Shown: piece after piece, positions 40,019 through 51,071 of the stretch
Layout: every line of letters starts with the position of its first letter
How positions within the stretch are numbered: position 1 is the stretch's first letter
From: an uncultured bacterium
GTDB taxonomy: Bacteria; Verrucomicrobiota; Kiritimatiellia; CAIKKV01
Direction of reading: 5' to 3'
Length of the DNA: 64,000 nt
Assembly (NCBI GenBank): GCA_938038445.1
Contig: CALHRZ010000012.1
Span: 124,001 to 188,000, forward strand
Notes under the pieces: model-generated
Databases searched by the model: none
Told to the model about the DNA's origin: nothing
The model's input: only the letters and a program-made list of their open reading frames with translations
Translations under genes and position numbers: made by a program

Positions 40019-41816
40019 AGACAAACCCTTCGTCATCCGCCGTCAACACCAGCGTCCCCCGTTCCACCGTCAGAGGATCGCCCGTCTGCCACTCGGCCGG
40101 CGCCTCACGGGCGATCAAAAGACCATCGCGAAGCAAGGCGCCGAAGTGCATCTCCCGCAAAGGAGCCGTCTCGGGCAGTCGGAGTAAAACAAGCCGCCCC
40201 CGGCGTCCGGTCCAAACCGCAAGGGAGTCGGATACCACAGCAAATCCCGCGGCGGGTTCGCCGGCCCGCCATTCTGCAGTCCATGAACCCGTCGCGACCT
40301 CCAGCCGACCTACCCAACCCGAGCGGTCAGCCGCAAGCAAGGATCCCCCCACGCCGTATAGTCCTCCCGCCAGCAGGGTGTCCGGCGCCTGGACCCGCCA
40401 ACGCCGCTCTCCCTCGCGCGCACCGAAAGCCATCAGCACCCCTTCCCGCGAGGTCCCGATCAGCAAATCCCCATCAAGAAACAAAGGACCGATCCACCGT
40501 GCGGACTCCAACGCGCGCCAAACCTCGTGCCCATCGCTTTCTCGCCAGCAGACCATTTCGCCGGCTTCATTCCCCGCCCACACCCACCCATCGCGGACCG
40601 TCGGCCCTGCCGTCCATTCCCCCGCCCCCCGCGCGCTCCAAACGGTTTCGTTTCTCTTTCCGCCAATGGCCTTGAGCGTCTCGCCCTCGGCCACAAACAC
40701 CTGATCCTCCCTCCCCCTCGCTACGCTCCATGGCCACAACCCCGATGCGGCGGAACCCCGGCTCCCAACCCCCGTTTCGATATGAATGCGCTCATAGCTC
40801 GGCTGATATTGGAAAAGGAGAGCGCCGCCATCCGCTTCCACGCGAAACCCATACCGCGGTCTGTACCGTTCCGGCTTCGGCCGTTCCCAACGACGAACTC
40901 CTTCCACTACGCTCCAGCATTCAAGTGCACCGTTTTGGTCCAAATAAATTCGGTCCTCTCGCCACCCGAGCAAATCGCCCCCCGCCGGATTGAGCGCCAT
41001 AAATAAAATGCGTTCATCCCCCCACTGAATGGCAGCACGTAACATCCGTTCCAGGTACCCGAATAGAGATTCACGATGCGCCCGCGCCGCCACCCTCCGG
41101 ACGGCTCCCCGCCCGTCGCGCATCTCGAGCGCTAACCGATACCCCTCCGGCAGCCGAGCCCCCCGTAGGGTCAAGTCCTGTTCGGCTTGACCCCGAACCG
41201 GCTGGAATCCTTGTCGCAGGGCCGCCGCAACAAAAAGCGCCCGCATTCCTTCCCGCTCAGCAGGCGTCAAGGACATCCCTTCGAGGTTCTCCGCCTCCCC
41301 CATCCGAAGGGAAACCGGGCAACCAACGGTTCCGGAAAGGAGGCGATTCGACCACGCACGCCCAAAATCAGCCGCCAGTTCGATCCCCGCATTTCGGTCA
41401 ATCTGCCGATCGCCCGGTGGAATGTTTTCCGGATAGATACCCTGGGTATCATACTGCCGGGCCGGCCGACGGACTGCTACCGCAGGATCACCCGCTGCAT
41501 TAAAACCAAAGGCCAGCCAATCCGTCCGCGCGCCAAAATGGACCGCCACCAGCGCAATCTTTTCTTGCGGTTTTCCTTCCGGCAGCGGATCGTCCCACAA
41601 AGCCCGAGGAAGGGATTTTTCTTCTCGCGCCGCAAAGCCGGAACGGCCATCAAGTCGACTGATAAAGGCCGCTGCGCCCGCCCGCAGATCGCGCTGGGCA
41701 ACCTCTGCCCCCACGGAGAAAAGAGATACGCGAAATGCGGCAGGTTCCTCGGCACCTTGCACCCCGAGAAAGCCGAAAAAAGGCGCCAGAAGAACAAAAC
41801 GTCTCAATCGGTTCAT
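39999..41816 (-). CDS. Secreted PQQ-binding-like beta-propeller repeat protein
   Basis: Signal peptide; repeats such as DGWVWAGNEAGEMVCWRESDGHEVWRA and LDGDLLIGTSREGVLMAFGAREGERRWRV. Confidence 0.8.
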   Translation of the reverse strand: MNRLRRFVLLAPFFGFLGVQGAEEPAAFRVSLFSVGAEVAQRDLRAGAAAFISRLDGRSGFAAREEKSLPRALWDDPLPEGKPQEKIALVAVHFGARTDWLAFGFNAAGDPAVAVRRPARQYDTQGIYPENIPPGDRQIDRNAGIELAADFGRAWSNRLLSGTVGCPVSLRMGEAENLEGMSLTPAEREGMRALFVAAALRQGFQPVRGQAEQDLTLRGARLPEGYRLALEMRDGRGAVRRVAARAHRESLFGYLERMLRAAIQWGDERILFMALNPAGGDLLGWREDRIYLDQNGALECWSVVEGVRRWERPKPERYRPRYGFRVEADGGALLFQYQPSYERIHIETGVGSRGSAASGLWPWSVARGREDQVFVAEGETLKAIGGKRNETVWSARGAGEWTAGPTVRDGWVWAGNEAGEMVCWRESDGHEVWRALESARWIGPLFLDGDLLIGTSREGVLMAFGAREGERRWRVQAPDTLLAGGLYGVGGSLLAADRSGWVGRLEVATGSWTAEWRAGEPAAGFAVVSDSLAVWTGRRGRLVLLRLPETAPLREMHFGALLRDGLLIAREAPAEWQTGDPLTVERGTLVLTADDEGFVYALPLP

Positions 41817-43120
41817 CCTTCGATCCGGCGAGGGGGCTTACTCGGTGAAAGATCGTCTGGATCGTTTACCGCCGCGCCCACAGGCGCCGGCACGGGGCCA
41901 TTCAAAAGCGGATCGTTCGTCTCCCGCATCCAGCGTTCGAGACGCCCGCGCAGCTCGGACAAAATCGCCGCGCAGGCCGGATCAGCCGCCCGGTTCCGCA
42001 TCTCATGCGGATCCAGCGCAAGGTCGTAAAGCGATTCCTCCTCGTGCGTCATCTCCCCCCAACCGTGCTCCAGCATCCAGGTTTTCGAAGGGCTGTCGTC
42101 GCAGTTGCAAAGGACGGGACGCCTTCGGCCGCCGAACCGGCGGATGTACTTCCACCGTTTGGTCCGCACGGCGCGCATGGGCTCGTAGGCCGCGTGATAG
42201 GTGACCTCCGCGTACAGCGCCTCCCGGATTTCCGAGACCTTCTTTTTCAACAGCGGAACCAAGGAACGCCCCTGCACCCAGGGCGGAATTTCCAACCCCA
42301 ACAGTTCGCAAAGCGTCGGATAGAGATCCACGTGTGAAACCAGGGCATCCTCGATCCGCCCTCGTTCAAAACAATCGCTCCATTCCCCTTCCCGAGGGCC
42401 GCGCATCAAAAGCAGAACGCCAATTCCGTGATCCGTCAAATTGCACTTCATGCGCGGAAACGCAATGCCGTGGTCGGTCGTCGCAACAACCAGCGTATGC
42501 CGGTCCAACCCGTGTCGGGCCAGGGCCGCCAACACAACACCCACACGCCGATCCAGTTCGCGAGCCGCTGTTTTGAAAGCGGCCATGTCCTTCCGAATTT
42601 CGGAAACATCCGGCAGAGGGAGGGGCGGCTGGCTGTACCCCTCCATCAGATCGGAAGCCGGTGCCGGGAAGGGCCGATGGGTCAGTCCAAACCCGACGGA
42701 AAGAAAGAAGGGCCCCCGCGGGTTGGACCCGAGAAAGGCCGCCGCATCTTCCTCGGGATTTGGACTTTTGAATGTCTGCACATACCCGAGTCGCGCGCCG
42801 GCATCGGGCCCGTGCCCCTCATGCTGCACACCGCAAAGAACCGTGAGAATGCCGTTTCGTTTCAGAAACGCCGCCAGATGTTGGACAGGATCCGCCAACG
42901 AAAAACCGCGGTGTGCCAATCCGATCATTCCGCACGAATGAGGGGATTGGCCCGTCAAAAGCGCAGCCCGACTCGGGGAACACGTAGGACCGGCGCAAAA
43001 CGCCTGCCGAAAAAGAACGCCTTCCTCCGCCAGAAATTGAAGATGCGGCGTCGGAACGGCATGCCCATAAGGCTGAATATACCGCCCCGTATCGTGAGAA
43101 TGAAGGTAAAGAATGTTCAT
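41813..43120 (-). CDS. Sulfatase
   Basis: MNILYLHSHDTGRYIQPYG; formylglycine signature PTCSPSRAALLTGQ; TTDHGIAFPRMKCNLTDHGIGVLLLMRGP. Confidence 0.93.
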   Translation of the reverse strand: MNILYLHSHDTGRYIQPYGHAVPTPHLQFLAEEGVLFRQAFCAGPTCSPSRAALLTGQSPHSCGMIGLAHRGFSLADPVQHLAAFLKRNGILTVLCGVQHEGHGPDAGARLGYVQTFKSPNPEEDAAAFLGSNPRGPFFLSVGFGLTHRPFPAPASDLMEGYSQPPLPLPDVSEIRKDMAAFKTAARELDRRVGVVLAALARHGLDRHTLVVATTDHGIAFPRMKCNLTDHGIGVLLLMRGPREGEWSDCFERGRIEDALVSHVDLYPTLCELLGLEIPPWVQGRSLVPLLKKKVSEIREALYAEVTYHAAYEPMRAVRTKRWKYIRRFGGRRRPVLCNCDDSPSKTWMLEHGWGEMTHEEESLYDLALDPHEMRNRAADPACAAILSELRGRLERWMRETNDPLLNGPVPAPVGAAVNDPDDLSPSKPPRRIEG

Positions 43121-45096
43121 CGTGTTTTGCTTTTCCGGCGCCGTCCACCCTGCGAGTCGGACATCCACTGACCATAAGGAATCGGGATTTCAAACGAAGA
43201 AGCCGGAAGTCCGGTGCTTCCATAAAGATTACAGGCCGGATTGTCCGCCCAGGCATAACGAATCCATTTCGGTTCCGCAATTCGCGGCGCGCGCAACACG
43301 ATGCAATCCGCCCCTTGAATGTGCGCCTTGGCCCAGACAAAGACCCGATCGGATCCTGCAAGGGCGAATCCCACAACCGGTCGGTCCTCGGGGGTCCGCA
43401 GCCGGCGCCCGACCGGGCTGAACCGAACCACTACCCCTTCGTCGCTTTTCCAGGCTGAAACGGGAAGCGGACTGGATCCCACGAATTCCGGCTTTCCGTA
43501 GTCCAGGGCAAGCGCGCACGCGGCAAGGCGGCGGCCCACGTCCTGTTTGTTCTTCGGATGGATATCGCCCGCTTCCCCAATGTCGAGCGCTACCGCCATC
43601 CCCGTGCGAGGCACCCGCTCGAGCGTCAGCCGCTGCGCCTCCCGTAATTCGGCCCAATGACTCTCAACCGGAGTTTTCGGCCGGCTTTGGAAATTGGCCA
43701 ACTGGACGAAGTAAAAGGGAAGCTCCTCCTGCCCGAATTGGCTCCGCCAATCCCGAATGAGCGCCGGAAACAGCGTCCGATACTCGTCCGCCCGTGCGAC
43801 ATTTGATTCGCCTTGATACCAGAGAAAGCCGCGAAGAGCATAAGGGACATGCGGCGCAATCATGCCGTTATAAAGAACTGTCGGGGTGTTGGGAACGCCT
43901 TCGCCATACGTCGCAACCGGCGGAGCCGTCGGCGTCTTCCCGAAATTGCGTTCGATCCGAAACCGCCATTTCCCATCCAATCGGATCCGCTCGGAAGACG
44001 GCGCGCCAATCGGAGCAATCCACATCTGGTCGGCAGGCCCAATCATCCCCCCTTGATAGATTTCGCTGAAGACGCGAACCGCGACAACGGATCGGCCTGG
44101 CCGGACCTCGTCGCCCGACACCGTATACATCCGCGGCGTCTTCCACGCGTTCGGATCGTCCTCCATCCCATACGTACCCAAAAAACGGCCGTTGAAATAT
44201 GTGTAATCCCGCTTGTCGCATGCGCCGATGTGAAGTTCCAGGTCCCGGCCGGCCCAGGCGGCGGGAATTTCAATTTCCCGCCGAAACCAAAAGACCCCGC
44301 TGAAATCATAACCGGCGGCCTGCCATCCCGTGGGCAACTCCATCACCGGCCAGTCCGTGTCCGAAAAATCCGGCCTCTGCCATCCCTCACGCTCGCCTTC
44401 ATTCCCAGGATCTTTGGGAATGGACTGTTCCCACGCTTTGACCGCCTCCTCGATCTCTCGACGCTTCCGTTCACCCTCAGGGCCAAGGAACCGATCAAGA
44501 TTCTCAACATAGACGCGCAACGACGGTTCCCTCTGCAACCCCACCCGACTGACCCAGGCTTCGGCCACCGTCCCGCCCCAAGAACTGTGAATCAGACCGA
44601 CCGGAACTCCGAGTCGCCGGTGAATCTCCCGCCCGAAAAAGTATGCCGCGGCAGAAAATTGACCGACCGTATCCGGACTGCACACCTTCCAAACCCCCTC
44701 GACTTCCTCCCGAGGCTTCACTGTGGCAACGCGCGCCGTGTTAAACATGCGGATTCCAGGAAAACGGCTCTTCGCAATCTCCTGCTCGGCATAAAGACAG
44801 GACTGGACGACCATTCCCATGTTGGACTGACCCGAACAAAGCCAGACCTCGCCGATAAGGATGTCCCTCACCACCTGTTCCGCTGCACCGCAACGCGCCC
44901 GCAATTCGAAGGGACCACCCGCCCGCTGGGGCGGTAACACCACCCGCCATCGGCCCGACGCGTCCGCCTTCGTCCGCGCCTTGCTCCGCCCCAAGGTCAC
45001 TTCGACCGTTCCCCCCGGTTTTGCCCACCCCCAGATCGGAAGGGGTTTCTCGCGCTGCAGTACCCCATGATCCTTGAATAAACTCGCCAGTTTCAT
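43117..45096 (-). CDS. Sialate O-acetylesterase (SASA/SGNH family)
   Basis: FKDHGVLQREKPLPIWGWAKPG; GEVWLCSGQSNMGMVV; GLIHSSWGGTVAEAWVS; FLWYQGESNVARADEYRTLFPALIRDWR; DIHPKNKQDVGRRLA. Confidence 0.93.
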   Translation of the reverse strand: MKLASLFKDHGVLQREKPLPIWGWAKPGGTVEVTLGRSKARTKADASGRWRVVLPPQRAGGPFELRARCGAAEQVVRDILIGEVWLCSGQSNMGMVVQSCLYAEQEIAKSRFPGIRMFNTARVATVKPREEVEGVWKVCSPDTVGQFSAAAYFFGREIHRRLGVPVGLIHSSWGGTVAEAWVSRVGLQREPSLRVYVENLDRFLGPEGERKRREIEEAVKAWEQSIPKDPGNEGEREGWQRPDFSDTDWPVMELPTGWQAAGYDFSGVFWFRREIEIPAAWAGRDLELHIGACDKRDYTYFNGRFLGTYGMEDDPNAWKTPRMYTVSGDEVRPGRSVVAVRVFSEIYQGGMIGPADQMWIAPIGAPSSERIRLDGKWRFRIERNFGKTPTAPPVATYGEGVPNTPTVLYNGMIAPHVPYALRGFLWYQGESNVARADEYRTLFPALIRDWRSQFGQEELPFYFVQLANFQSRPKTPVESHWAELREAQRLTLERVPRTGMAVALDIGEAGDIHPKNKQDVGRRLAACALALDYGKPEFVGSSPLPVSAWKSDEGVVVRFSPVGRRLRTPEDRPVVGFALAGSDRVFVWAKAHIQGADCIVLRAPRIAEPKWIRYAWADNPACNLYGSTGLPASSFEIPIPYGQWMSDSQGGRRRKSKTR

Positions 45097-45115
45097 CGTT
45101 CCTTTTCTCCAGAGG

Positions 45116-45625
45116 TTAGAAGGATAACCGCACGGCCCCGCCTAAAAAAACGGTGTCCGTATCAAAATCCTTATCTTCTTCCTTCAAGTCCGCCCATTCA
45201 TTGAAACGATATTGGGCGGCAATTTCCAAATGAACATGGGGGAACAGTTCCCAATTCACACCCCCTTTCAAAACATAAAAGGGCTGGTCGGCAAAGGAAG
45301 AGTCGGCATACGCAATTCCGATGCCGCCCCCCACGAAAAATCCCCTTCCGATGAACAACAGCCCATGGGGCGAGTAACTGTTTTCTCCGAAACGATCGGG
45401 AAGAATGTCCACCGCGAGTTCTAACCCGAATAGAGCCGGCTGATACTGATAGGAGACGACATAAGCCAGACTGCTGCGATCCCATTCCTTGTTTTCCGGA
45501 ATATCCTTCAGTGATACCCAGTAGGTTACCCCTCCCCCCACCCGATGCATGGACTCCTCCTTGGACAGTGCCCGGGACAACAAAACCAAAAACAACATGC
45601 ACACTGCATAAATCAATCGTTTCAT
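45116..45625 (-). CDS. Putative outer-membrane beta-barrel protein
   Basis: Signal peptide MKRLIYAVCMLFLVLLSRALS; amphipathic beta strands; C-terminal ...GGAVRLSF. Confidence 0.7.
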   Translation of the reverse strand: MKRLIYAVCMLFLVLLSRALSKEESMHRVGGGVTYWVSLKDIPENKEWDRSSLAYVVSYQYQPALFGLELAVDILPDRFGENSYSPHGLLFIGRGFFVGGGIGIAYADSSFADQPFYVLKGGVNWELFPHVHLEIAAQYRFNEWADLKEEDKDFDTDTVFLGGAVRLSF

Positions 45626-45635
45626 TTTAATCCCT

Positions 45636-46577
45636 TTAGGAACGAACCTTCTGTCGCCATTTCCATAGACGCGCCAGCCCTTCCGACAGCGGTACCTCCG
45701 CCTCAAAGCCGAGAACGGCCCGCGCGCGCGCCATGTCGGCGCGCGAATGCTTCACATCCCCCGGCCGCGCTGAAGCAAAGCGGGGAACAACCTCCCGCCC
45801 TGCCGCCCGCGCAAGCACCTCGAGAAGCTCCAACAGCGTTACGGAATGCCCGGTCCCAATGTTGAATACCGCTCCTGGCTCCAGATGGGGAGCGCGGAGC
45901 GCCAGCAGATTCGCCCGCACGACATCGCCCACGTAAATAAAATCGCGGCTCTGCTCCCCATCCCCGAAAATGATGGGCGTTTCCCCGGCAACCAAAGACT
46001 CCACAAATCGGGAAATCACCCCCGAGTACATCGAACGGGGATCCTGCCGGGGTCCATAAACATTAAAGTACCGGAGAGAGGCGGTTTCCAAACCCCCCAT
46101 TCGTGCATAAGCCCGTAGGTATTGTTCGGCCGCCACCTTGGTCGCTCCATAGGGCGACTCGGGTTCAGGTACCATCGTTTCCCGCTTGGGCAGTTCCGGA
46201 TTGTTGCCATAGGCAGCCGCTGTGCCCGCCATCACCACGCGATGGACCCCCGCCGCACGAGCGGCCTCGAGAATGTTCAGCGTGCCCACCAGATTGATCT
46301 CGTGGCATTCTCTCGGCCGCTCCATGGAAAACGGCACACTGACCATCGCCGCCTCATGTAACACCCCGTCCACATCCTTCATCGCCCGAAGAACCGCCTC
46401 CCGATCCCGAACATCGGCCTCAACCCACTCAAAAGCCCCCTGCACCGACGCGAGATTCTCTCGCCGACCCGTGGACAGGTTATCCAAAACCCGCACCTCG
46501 TACCCTTTGTCCAAAAGGGCTTCAACAAGGTGAGAACCAATGAAACCCGCTCCACCCGTCACCAATACCCGCCTCAT
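45636..46577 (-). CDS. NAD-dependent epimerase (UDP-glucose 4-epimerase-like)
   Basis: [70 protein letters not shown]. Confidence 0.92.
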   Translation of the reverse strand: MRRVLVTGGAGFIGSHLVEALLDKGYEVRVLDNLSTGRRENLASVQGAFEWVEADVRDREAVLRAMKDVDGVLHEAAMVSVPFSMERPRECHEINLVGTLNILEAARAAGVHRVVMAGTAAAYGNNPELPKRETMVPEPESPYGATKVAAEQYLRAYARMGGLETASLRYFNVYGPRQDPRSMYSGVISRFVESLVAGETPIIFGDGEQSRDFIYVGDVVRANLLALRAPHLEPGAVFNIGTGHSVTLLELLEVLARAAGREVVPRFASARPGDVKHSRADMARARAVLGFEAEVPLSEGLARLWKWRQKVRS

Positions 46578-47680
46578 CCTCCTCTCCTCTTCCCCATCCC
46601 CAACCGTTCGCCTCCATAACATGACGCGCGGATTGGCTCCCACCACCACCGATTTTTAAGATACCACTCCACCGTCTTGCGCAGCCCACTCTCAAAGGTT
46701 TCGCGCGGCTTCCATCCCAGTTCCCCTTCAATGCGGGAAGGATCCATCGCATAACGCCGATCATGGCCGGGACGATCGGGAACAAACGTCACCAGGTCCT
46801 CATAGCGACGAACGGTTTGCGGCCCTTTGAAATCGGGATTCTGGCTCACCGGCCGTAACTCGTCCAGCAACGCGCATATCCTCTGCACAACACGCAGGTT
46901 CGTCCACTCCGAACGCCCCCCGATGGTGTAAGTCTCGCCCACACGGCCTGCTTCAAGCACCCGCCCAAGCGCCCGCGCATGGTCCTCGACAAACAGCCAG
47001 TCCCGCACATTGTCCCCCCGACCGTACAAAGGAAGCGGTTTGCCTTCCAGCGCATTGAGAATCACCAGCGGAATCAGCTTTTCGGGAAACTGGTACGGCC
47101 CGTAGTTGTTGGAACAGTTGGTCACCAGAACCGGAAGACCGTATGTAGAATGCCACGCCCGGACCAGATGGTCGCTGGCCGCCTTGCTGGCCGCATAGGG
47201 CGAATGGGGGTCGTACCGGCTCGTCTCCGAAAACGCGCCTTCGGAACTCAAAGACCCATACACCTCATCGGTCGAAACATGCAGAAAGCGGAACCGTTCC
47301 CGCCGATCGTGCAAAAGGGTTTCCCAATACGCTCGAGCCGCCTCAAGCAACGTATAAGTCCCCACAATGTTGGTTTCGATAAAGGCGGCCGGCCCGTCAA
47401 TCGAACGGTCGACATGGGATTCAGCAGCCAAATGCAAAACCGCGTCCGGTCGAAAGGAAGCGAAAATCCGACCGACCGCGTCCGAATCCGCAATATCCGC
47501 CTTTTCGAACCGATACCGGGGATTTCCCGAAACGGACCGGAGAGACCCCAAATTACCCGCATACGTCAGCTTGTCGAGATTGAGGATGAGGTGCGGCGTT
47601 TCGGCAATCAGCCAACGGATCACGGCCGATCCGATAAAGCCAGCTCCACCCGTCACCAATATACGCCGCGGTTCCTCCAT
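46574..47680 (-). CDS. rfbB: dTDP-glucose 4,6-dehydratase
   Basis: [87 protein letters not shown]. Confidence 0.96.
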   Translation of the reverse strand: MEEPRRILVTGGAGFIGSAVIRWLIAETPHLILNLDKLTYAGNLGSLRSVSGNPRYRFEKADIADSDAVGRIFASFRPDAVLHLAAESHVDRSIDGPAAFIETNIVGTYTLLEAARAYWETLLHDRRERFRFLHVSTDEVYGSLSSEGAFSETSRYDPHSPYAASKAASDHLVRAWHSTYGLPVLVTNCSNNYGPYQFPEKLIPLVILNALEGKPLPLYGRGDNVRDWLFVEDHARALGRVLEAGRVGETYTIGGRSEWTNLRVVQRICALLDELRPVSQNPDFKGPQTVRRYEDLVTFVPDRPGHDRRYAMDPSRIEGELGWKPRETFESGLRKTVEWYLKNRWWWEPIRASCYGGERLGMGKRRGG

Positions 47681-47880
47681 GGGACGCCTATCATGCGCCG
47701 CCTCAGCGCAGTCGTCAAGCGGATCCGCTTGAAAGAAAGAGACCTCCTCATTGTTGTGTTCCCCCTGATGACTATTTAAACATAACGCGTTTGCCCCCTC
47801 ATCGCTCCTTACGATTCTTTTTACCTTGGTCCCTTCGCCGAGTTTACGGTAGGATATAAAAAAATCGTTCGCCGTCTCAC

Positions 47881-48396
47881 ATGCGTGATCCCGAAACTGA
47901 AAATACCTTCCGTTTTCTCGAGGAAGCCCTCACCCTTGGAATTCAGGGAATGGAGCAGGGAGAGGGCGGTCCGTTCGGCGCCGTCATTGTTCAGAACGGC
48001 TCGATCATCGCACGAGGCTGGAATCGGGTGCTGGCCACCCACGACCCCACCGCTCACGCGGAAATCGTCGCCCTCCGCCACGCAGCCGAACACCTCGGCC
48101 GCGACCGACTCGAGGACTGCATTCTCTACGCGAGTTGCGAACCCTGCCCCATGTGTATGGCCGCTCTCTACTGGGCCCAAATCCGGAAAGTTTTCTTTTC
48201 GGCCGACCGTCATGATGCCGCCGCTGCAGGCTTCGCCGACGAATTCCTTTACCAGGAACTCGTCCGACCCCCCGCCGAGCGATACATTCCGTTCATCCAT
48301 GTCCCCCTCCCCAAAAGCCAAGAACCTTTCCGGCGGTTTCTGACACGTCCCATGCCTCCTCTGTATGGTCCTCAAATTCCCTCCTCCTCGCGATGA
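47881..48396 (+). CDS. Nucleoside deaminase (guanine deaminase-like CDA fold)
   Basis: [59 protein letters not shown]. Confidence 0.93.
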   Translation: MRDPETENTFRFLEEALTLGIQGMEQGEGGPFGAVIVQNGSIIARGWNRVLATHDPTAHAEIVALRHAAEHLGRDRLEDCILYASCEPCPMCMAALYWAQIRKVFFSADRHDAAAAGFADEFLYQELVRPPAERYIPFIHVPLPKSQEPFRRFLTRPMPPLYGPQIPSSSR

Positions 48397-51071
48397 GCTT
48401 CCCTACACGCCGCCCTCTTTTCGTTCCTCTCATCCGCGGTATTGGCCGCTGGTTGTTGCGCCGGCGCTACGTCGTAGACGTGCAAGGACTCGATGCAATC
48501 CGAAACCGAGGCCGCGCCGGCATCCTCTTCCTTCCCAATCATCCGGCGCTCATTGATCCCGTTCTCCTGCTCAGCATTTTGCATCGCGATTTCCAGCCTG
48601 CTGTTCTGGCCGACCAAGACCGGCTGCAAGGGCCTTTTCTAAGAACTCTGGCCGAATGGTTCGGCGCGTTGCCGATCCCCGACCCCACCCGGCATGGCGC
48701 CGGCATCCGCCCTGAGATCGAGCATGCCCTCCAACAATGCGCCAAATGGTTGACCGCAGGAGGAAATCTCATTTTCTACCCGTCGGGCCGCCTGCAGCGA
48801 GGCGCCCGCGAAAACCTCGGGGGGAACAGCGGCGCTTCGATCCTTCTTCAATATTGCCCCCACGCACGCGTCGTGCTCGTCCGAACCCTCGGACTCTGGG
48901 GAAGCGTCTTCTCCTGGGGACCGGGCCGACAACCCTCCCTCACCGATGGATTCCGAACCGCCATGCGCTCCGCCCTGACCGGTTTGCTCTTTTTCATTCC
49001 CCTCCGCCGAGTGAAAATCACCTTCGAAGAACACACCGCATCCCTTCCGCCTCCCACCGACAAACGAGCGCTGAACCGCTATCTGGAATCCTTCTACAAC
49101 GCGGAAGTCCAACCCAACACCTATGTCCCCTACTCGCCATTCGAAAGGAGCGGCCCCCGTTCCCTGCCGGAACCCTTCCTCGACCCCTCCCCCGCTTCGG
49201 ATAGCGATGAGGTTCCTTCGGCCGTGCGCGAGGCCGTTCTCCACAAACTCGAGGAATTAACCGGTACGCCCGCTGCCTCGATGCGGAATGAAATGGATCT
49301 GGCACGGGATTTGAACATGGACTCCCTTGCGTTGATGGAGTTCATCGCCTGGGCGGAGGACTTTTTTCATCGCCCGATCGAAAAAGCCGAGGCCATCCAC
49401 ACGGTCGGCGATCTGTTTCTCGCTGCGGCCGGTCTTCTCTCGGATATTCGCTCGGAACCGATCCCCCCCGCACCCCCCCTCTGGTTTCAACCCCGCTGCG
49501 TCCAGCCGCCGGGACTGCCCGACGGACGCTCCATTCCCGAGCTCTTCTTCCGGACGGCTTGGCAAAACCGCGAATCTCCAATCGTCGCCGACACGCTCTC
49601 CGGAGTAAAAACCTACCGCGACCTGATCCTTGCCGTCTCCCTGCTCGCCCGCCTCTTCCGATCCTGGGAAGAGGAGAAAATCGGAATCCTTCTCCCCGGT
49701 TCGGTCGCTGCCTCCGTCACAATCCTGGCCGTCCAGTCTGCCGGCAAAGTACCCGTCATGGCCAACTGGACGGTAGGTCTTGGCCCCATGCTGCATGGGC
49801 TTCAAAGGGCAGGCGTACGCCGGATGCTCACGGCGCGCCGTTTCTGGGAACGACTCCAAAGCCAATGGGAGACCACCCCCCTCGGCTTTGAAGATTCCCT
49901 CGTTTTTCTTGAAGACATCCGATCCTCCTTCTCCCCACTTGCAAAAGCCATCGCTTGGTTTCAAACGCTCCTTCCCTGGCCCCCGACCCCCCGTTCGTTC
50001 GCCCCCACCGCCGTCCTTCTCTTTACCAGCGGTTCGGAAAGCCGTCCCAAAACAGTTCCCCTGACCCACGAAAATATTTTATGGAATCTCCGGGATGTGC
50101 TGTCCCGCGTTCGCATGGAACCCTCCGACGTTCTGCTCGGCATGCTTCCGCCCTTCCATTCCTATGGCCTGAGTACGAACGTCGTGCTCCCCCTTTGCGC
50201 CGGGTTGCGTTGCGTCTATTTCCCCAATCCCACCGACGGCCGCGCCCTGGCCAAAACAGTCGCCGCCTATGGAGCCACCGTCCTCCTCACCACCCCTACC
50301 TTTCTCGCCGGTATTCTCCGAAATGCAGGTCCGGACGACCTCCGTACGCTCCGCTTGACAATCACCGGAGCCGAGAAATGCCCCGATTCGCTCTATGCCG
50401 CCTTCCAACGCCGGTGCCCCGCTGCCACGCTCCTGGAAGGTTATGGAATCACAGAATGCTCCCCCATCGTATCGCTCAACGACGAGAAGAATAACCACCC
50501 GGGGACAATCGGAAAAGTTCTCCCCAGCCTCGAATGGGCTCGTAAAGACCCGGAATCCGATGCGCCCGCAACGCCGGACCGCCCTGGACTTCTCCTCGTG
50601 CGGGGGCCGACCGTCTTCAGCGGTTATCTGGACGCGCCCCAGGCGGAACCGTTCGTCGAGTGGCAAGGAAAACGTTGGTACAACACAGGAGACTTGGTAC
50701 TGGAAAGACCAGACGGCGTTTTGCAGTTCGCTGGCCGACTCAAACGGTTTGTCAAACTCGGGGGTGAAATGATTTCACTTCCCGCAATCGAAGAAGCGCT
50801 TCAATCTGCTTTCGCCCCGCCCGACGGAAACCCGGCACCACTGGCCGTCGAAGCGACGCCGGACGAGTTAAATCCCGCGTTGGTTCTCTTCCTCGAAGGG
50901 GACCAGCCAATCACACGGGAACAGGCGAATTCCGCCCTTCGCAAGGCCGGCTTGTCTCCGCTGCATTCGATCGCTTCCGTTATCCACCTCGACGCTCTTC
51001 CCCGCCTCGGCTCCGGAAAAGTGGATTACCGCGCCTTGCGCGCTCGACTGGAACAAAGGAAGCCGGTGTGA
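48393..51071 (+). CDS. Trifunctional lysophospholipid acyltransferase - acyl carrier - AMP-dependent acyl ligase fusion (Aas-like)
   Basis: PlsC-like NHPALIDP; ACP-like DLNMDSLALMEFIAWAEDFF; AMP-binding VLLFTSGSESRPKTVPLTHENI and LEGYGITECSPIVSLN. Confidence 0.9.
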   Translation: MSFPTRRPLFVPLIRGIGRWLLRRRYVVDVQGLDAIRNRGRAGILFLPNHPALIDPVLLLSILHRDFQPAVLADQDRLQGPFLRTLAEWFGALPIPDPTRHGAGIRPEIEHALQQCAKWLTAGGNLIFYPSGRLQRGARENLGGNSGASILLQYCPHARVVLVRTLGLWGSVFSWGPGRQPSLTDGFRTAMRSALTGLLFFIPLRRVKITFEEHTASLPPPTDKRALNRYLESFYNAEVQPNTYVPYSPFERSGPRSLPEPFLDPSPASDSDEVPSAVREAVLHKLEELTGTPAASMRNEMDLARDLNMDSLALMEFIAWAEDFFHRPIEKAEAIHTVGDLFLAAAGLLSDIRSEPIPPAPPLWFQPRCVQPPGLPDGRSIPELFFRTAWQNRESPIVADTLSGVKTYRDLILAVSLLARLFRSWEEEKIGILLPGSVAASVTILAVQSAGKVPVMANWTVGLGPMLHGLQRAGVRRMLTARRFWERLQSQWETTPLGFEDSLVFLEDIRSSFSPLAKAIAWFQTLLPWPPTPRSFAPTAVLLFTSGSESRPKTVPLTHENILWNLRDVLSRVRMEPSDVLLGMLPPFHSYGLSTNVVLPLCAGLRCVYFPNPTDGRALAKTVAAYGATVLLTTPTFLAGILRNAGPDDLRTLRLTITGAEKCPDSLYAAFQRRCPAATLLEGYGITECSPIVSLNDEKNNHPGTIGKVLPSLEWARKDPESDAPATPDRPGLLLVRGPTVFSGYLDAPQAEPFVEWQGKRWYNTGDLVLERPDGVLQFAGRLKRFVKLGGEMISLPAIEEALQSAFAPPDGNPAPLAVEATPDELNPALVLFLEGDQPITREQANSALRKAGLSPLHSIASVIHLDALPRLGSGKVDYRALRARLEQRKPV

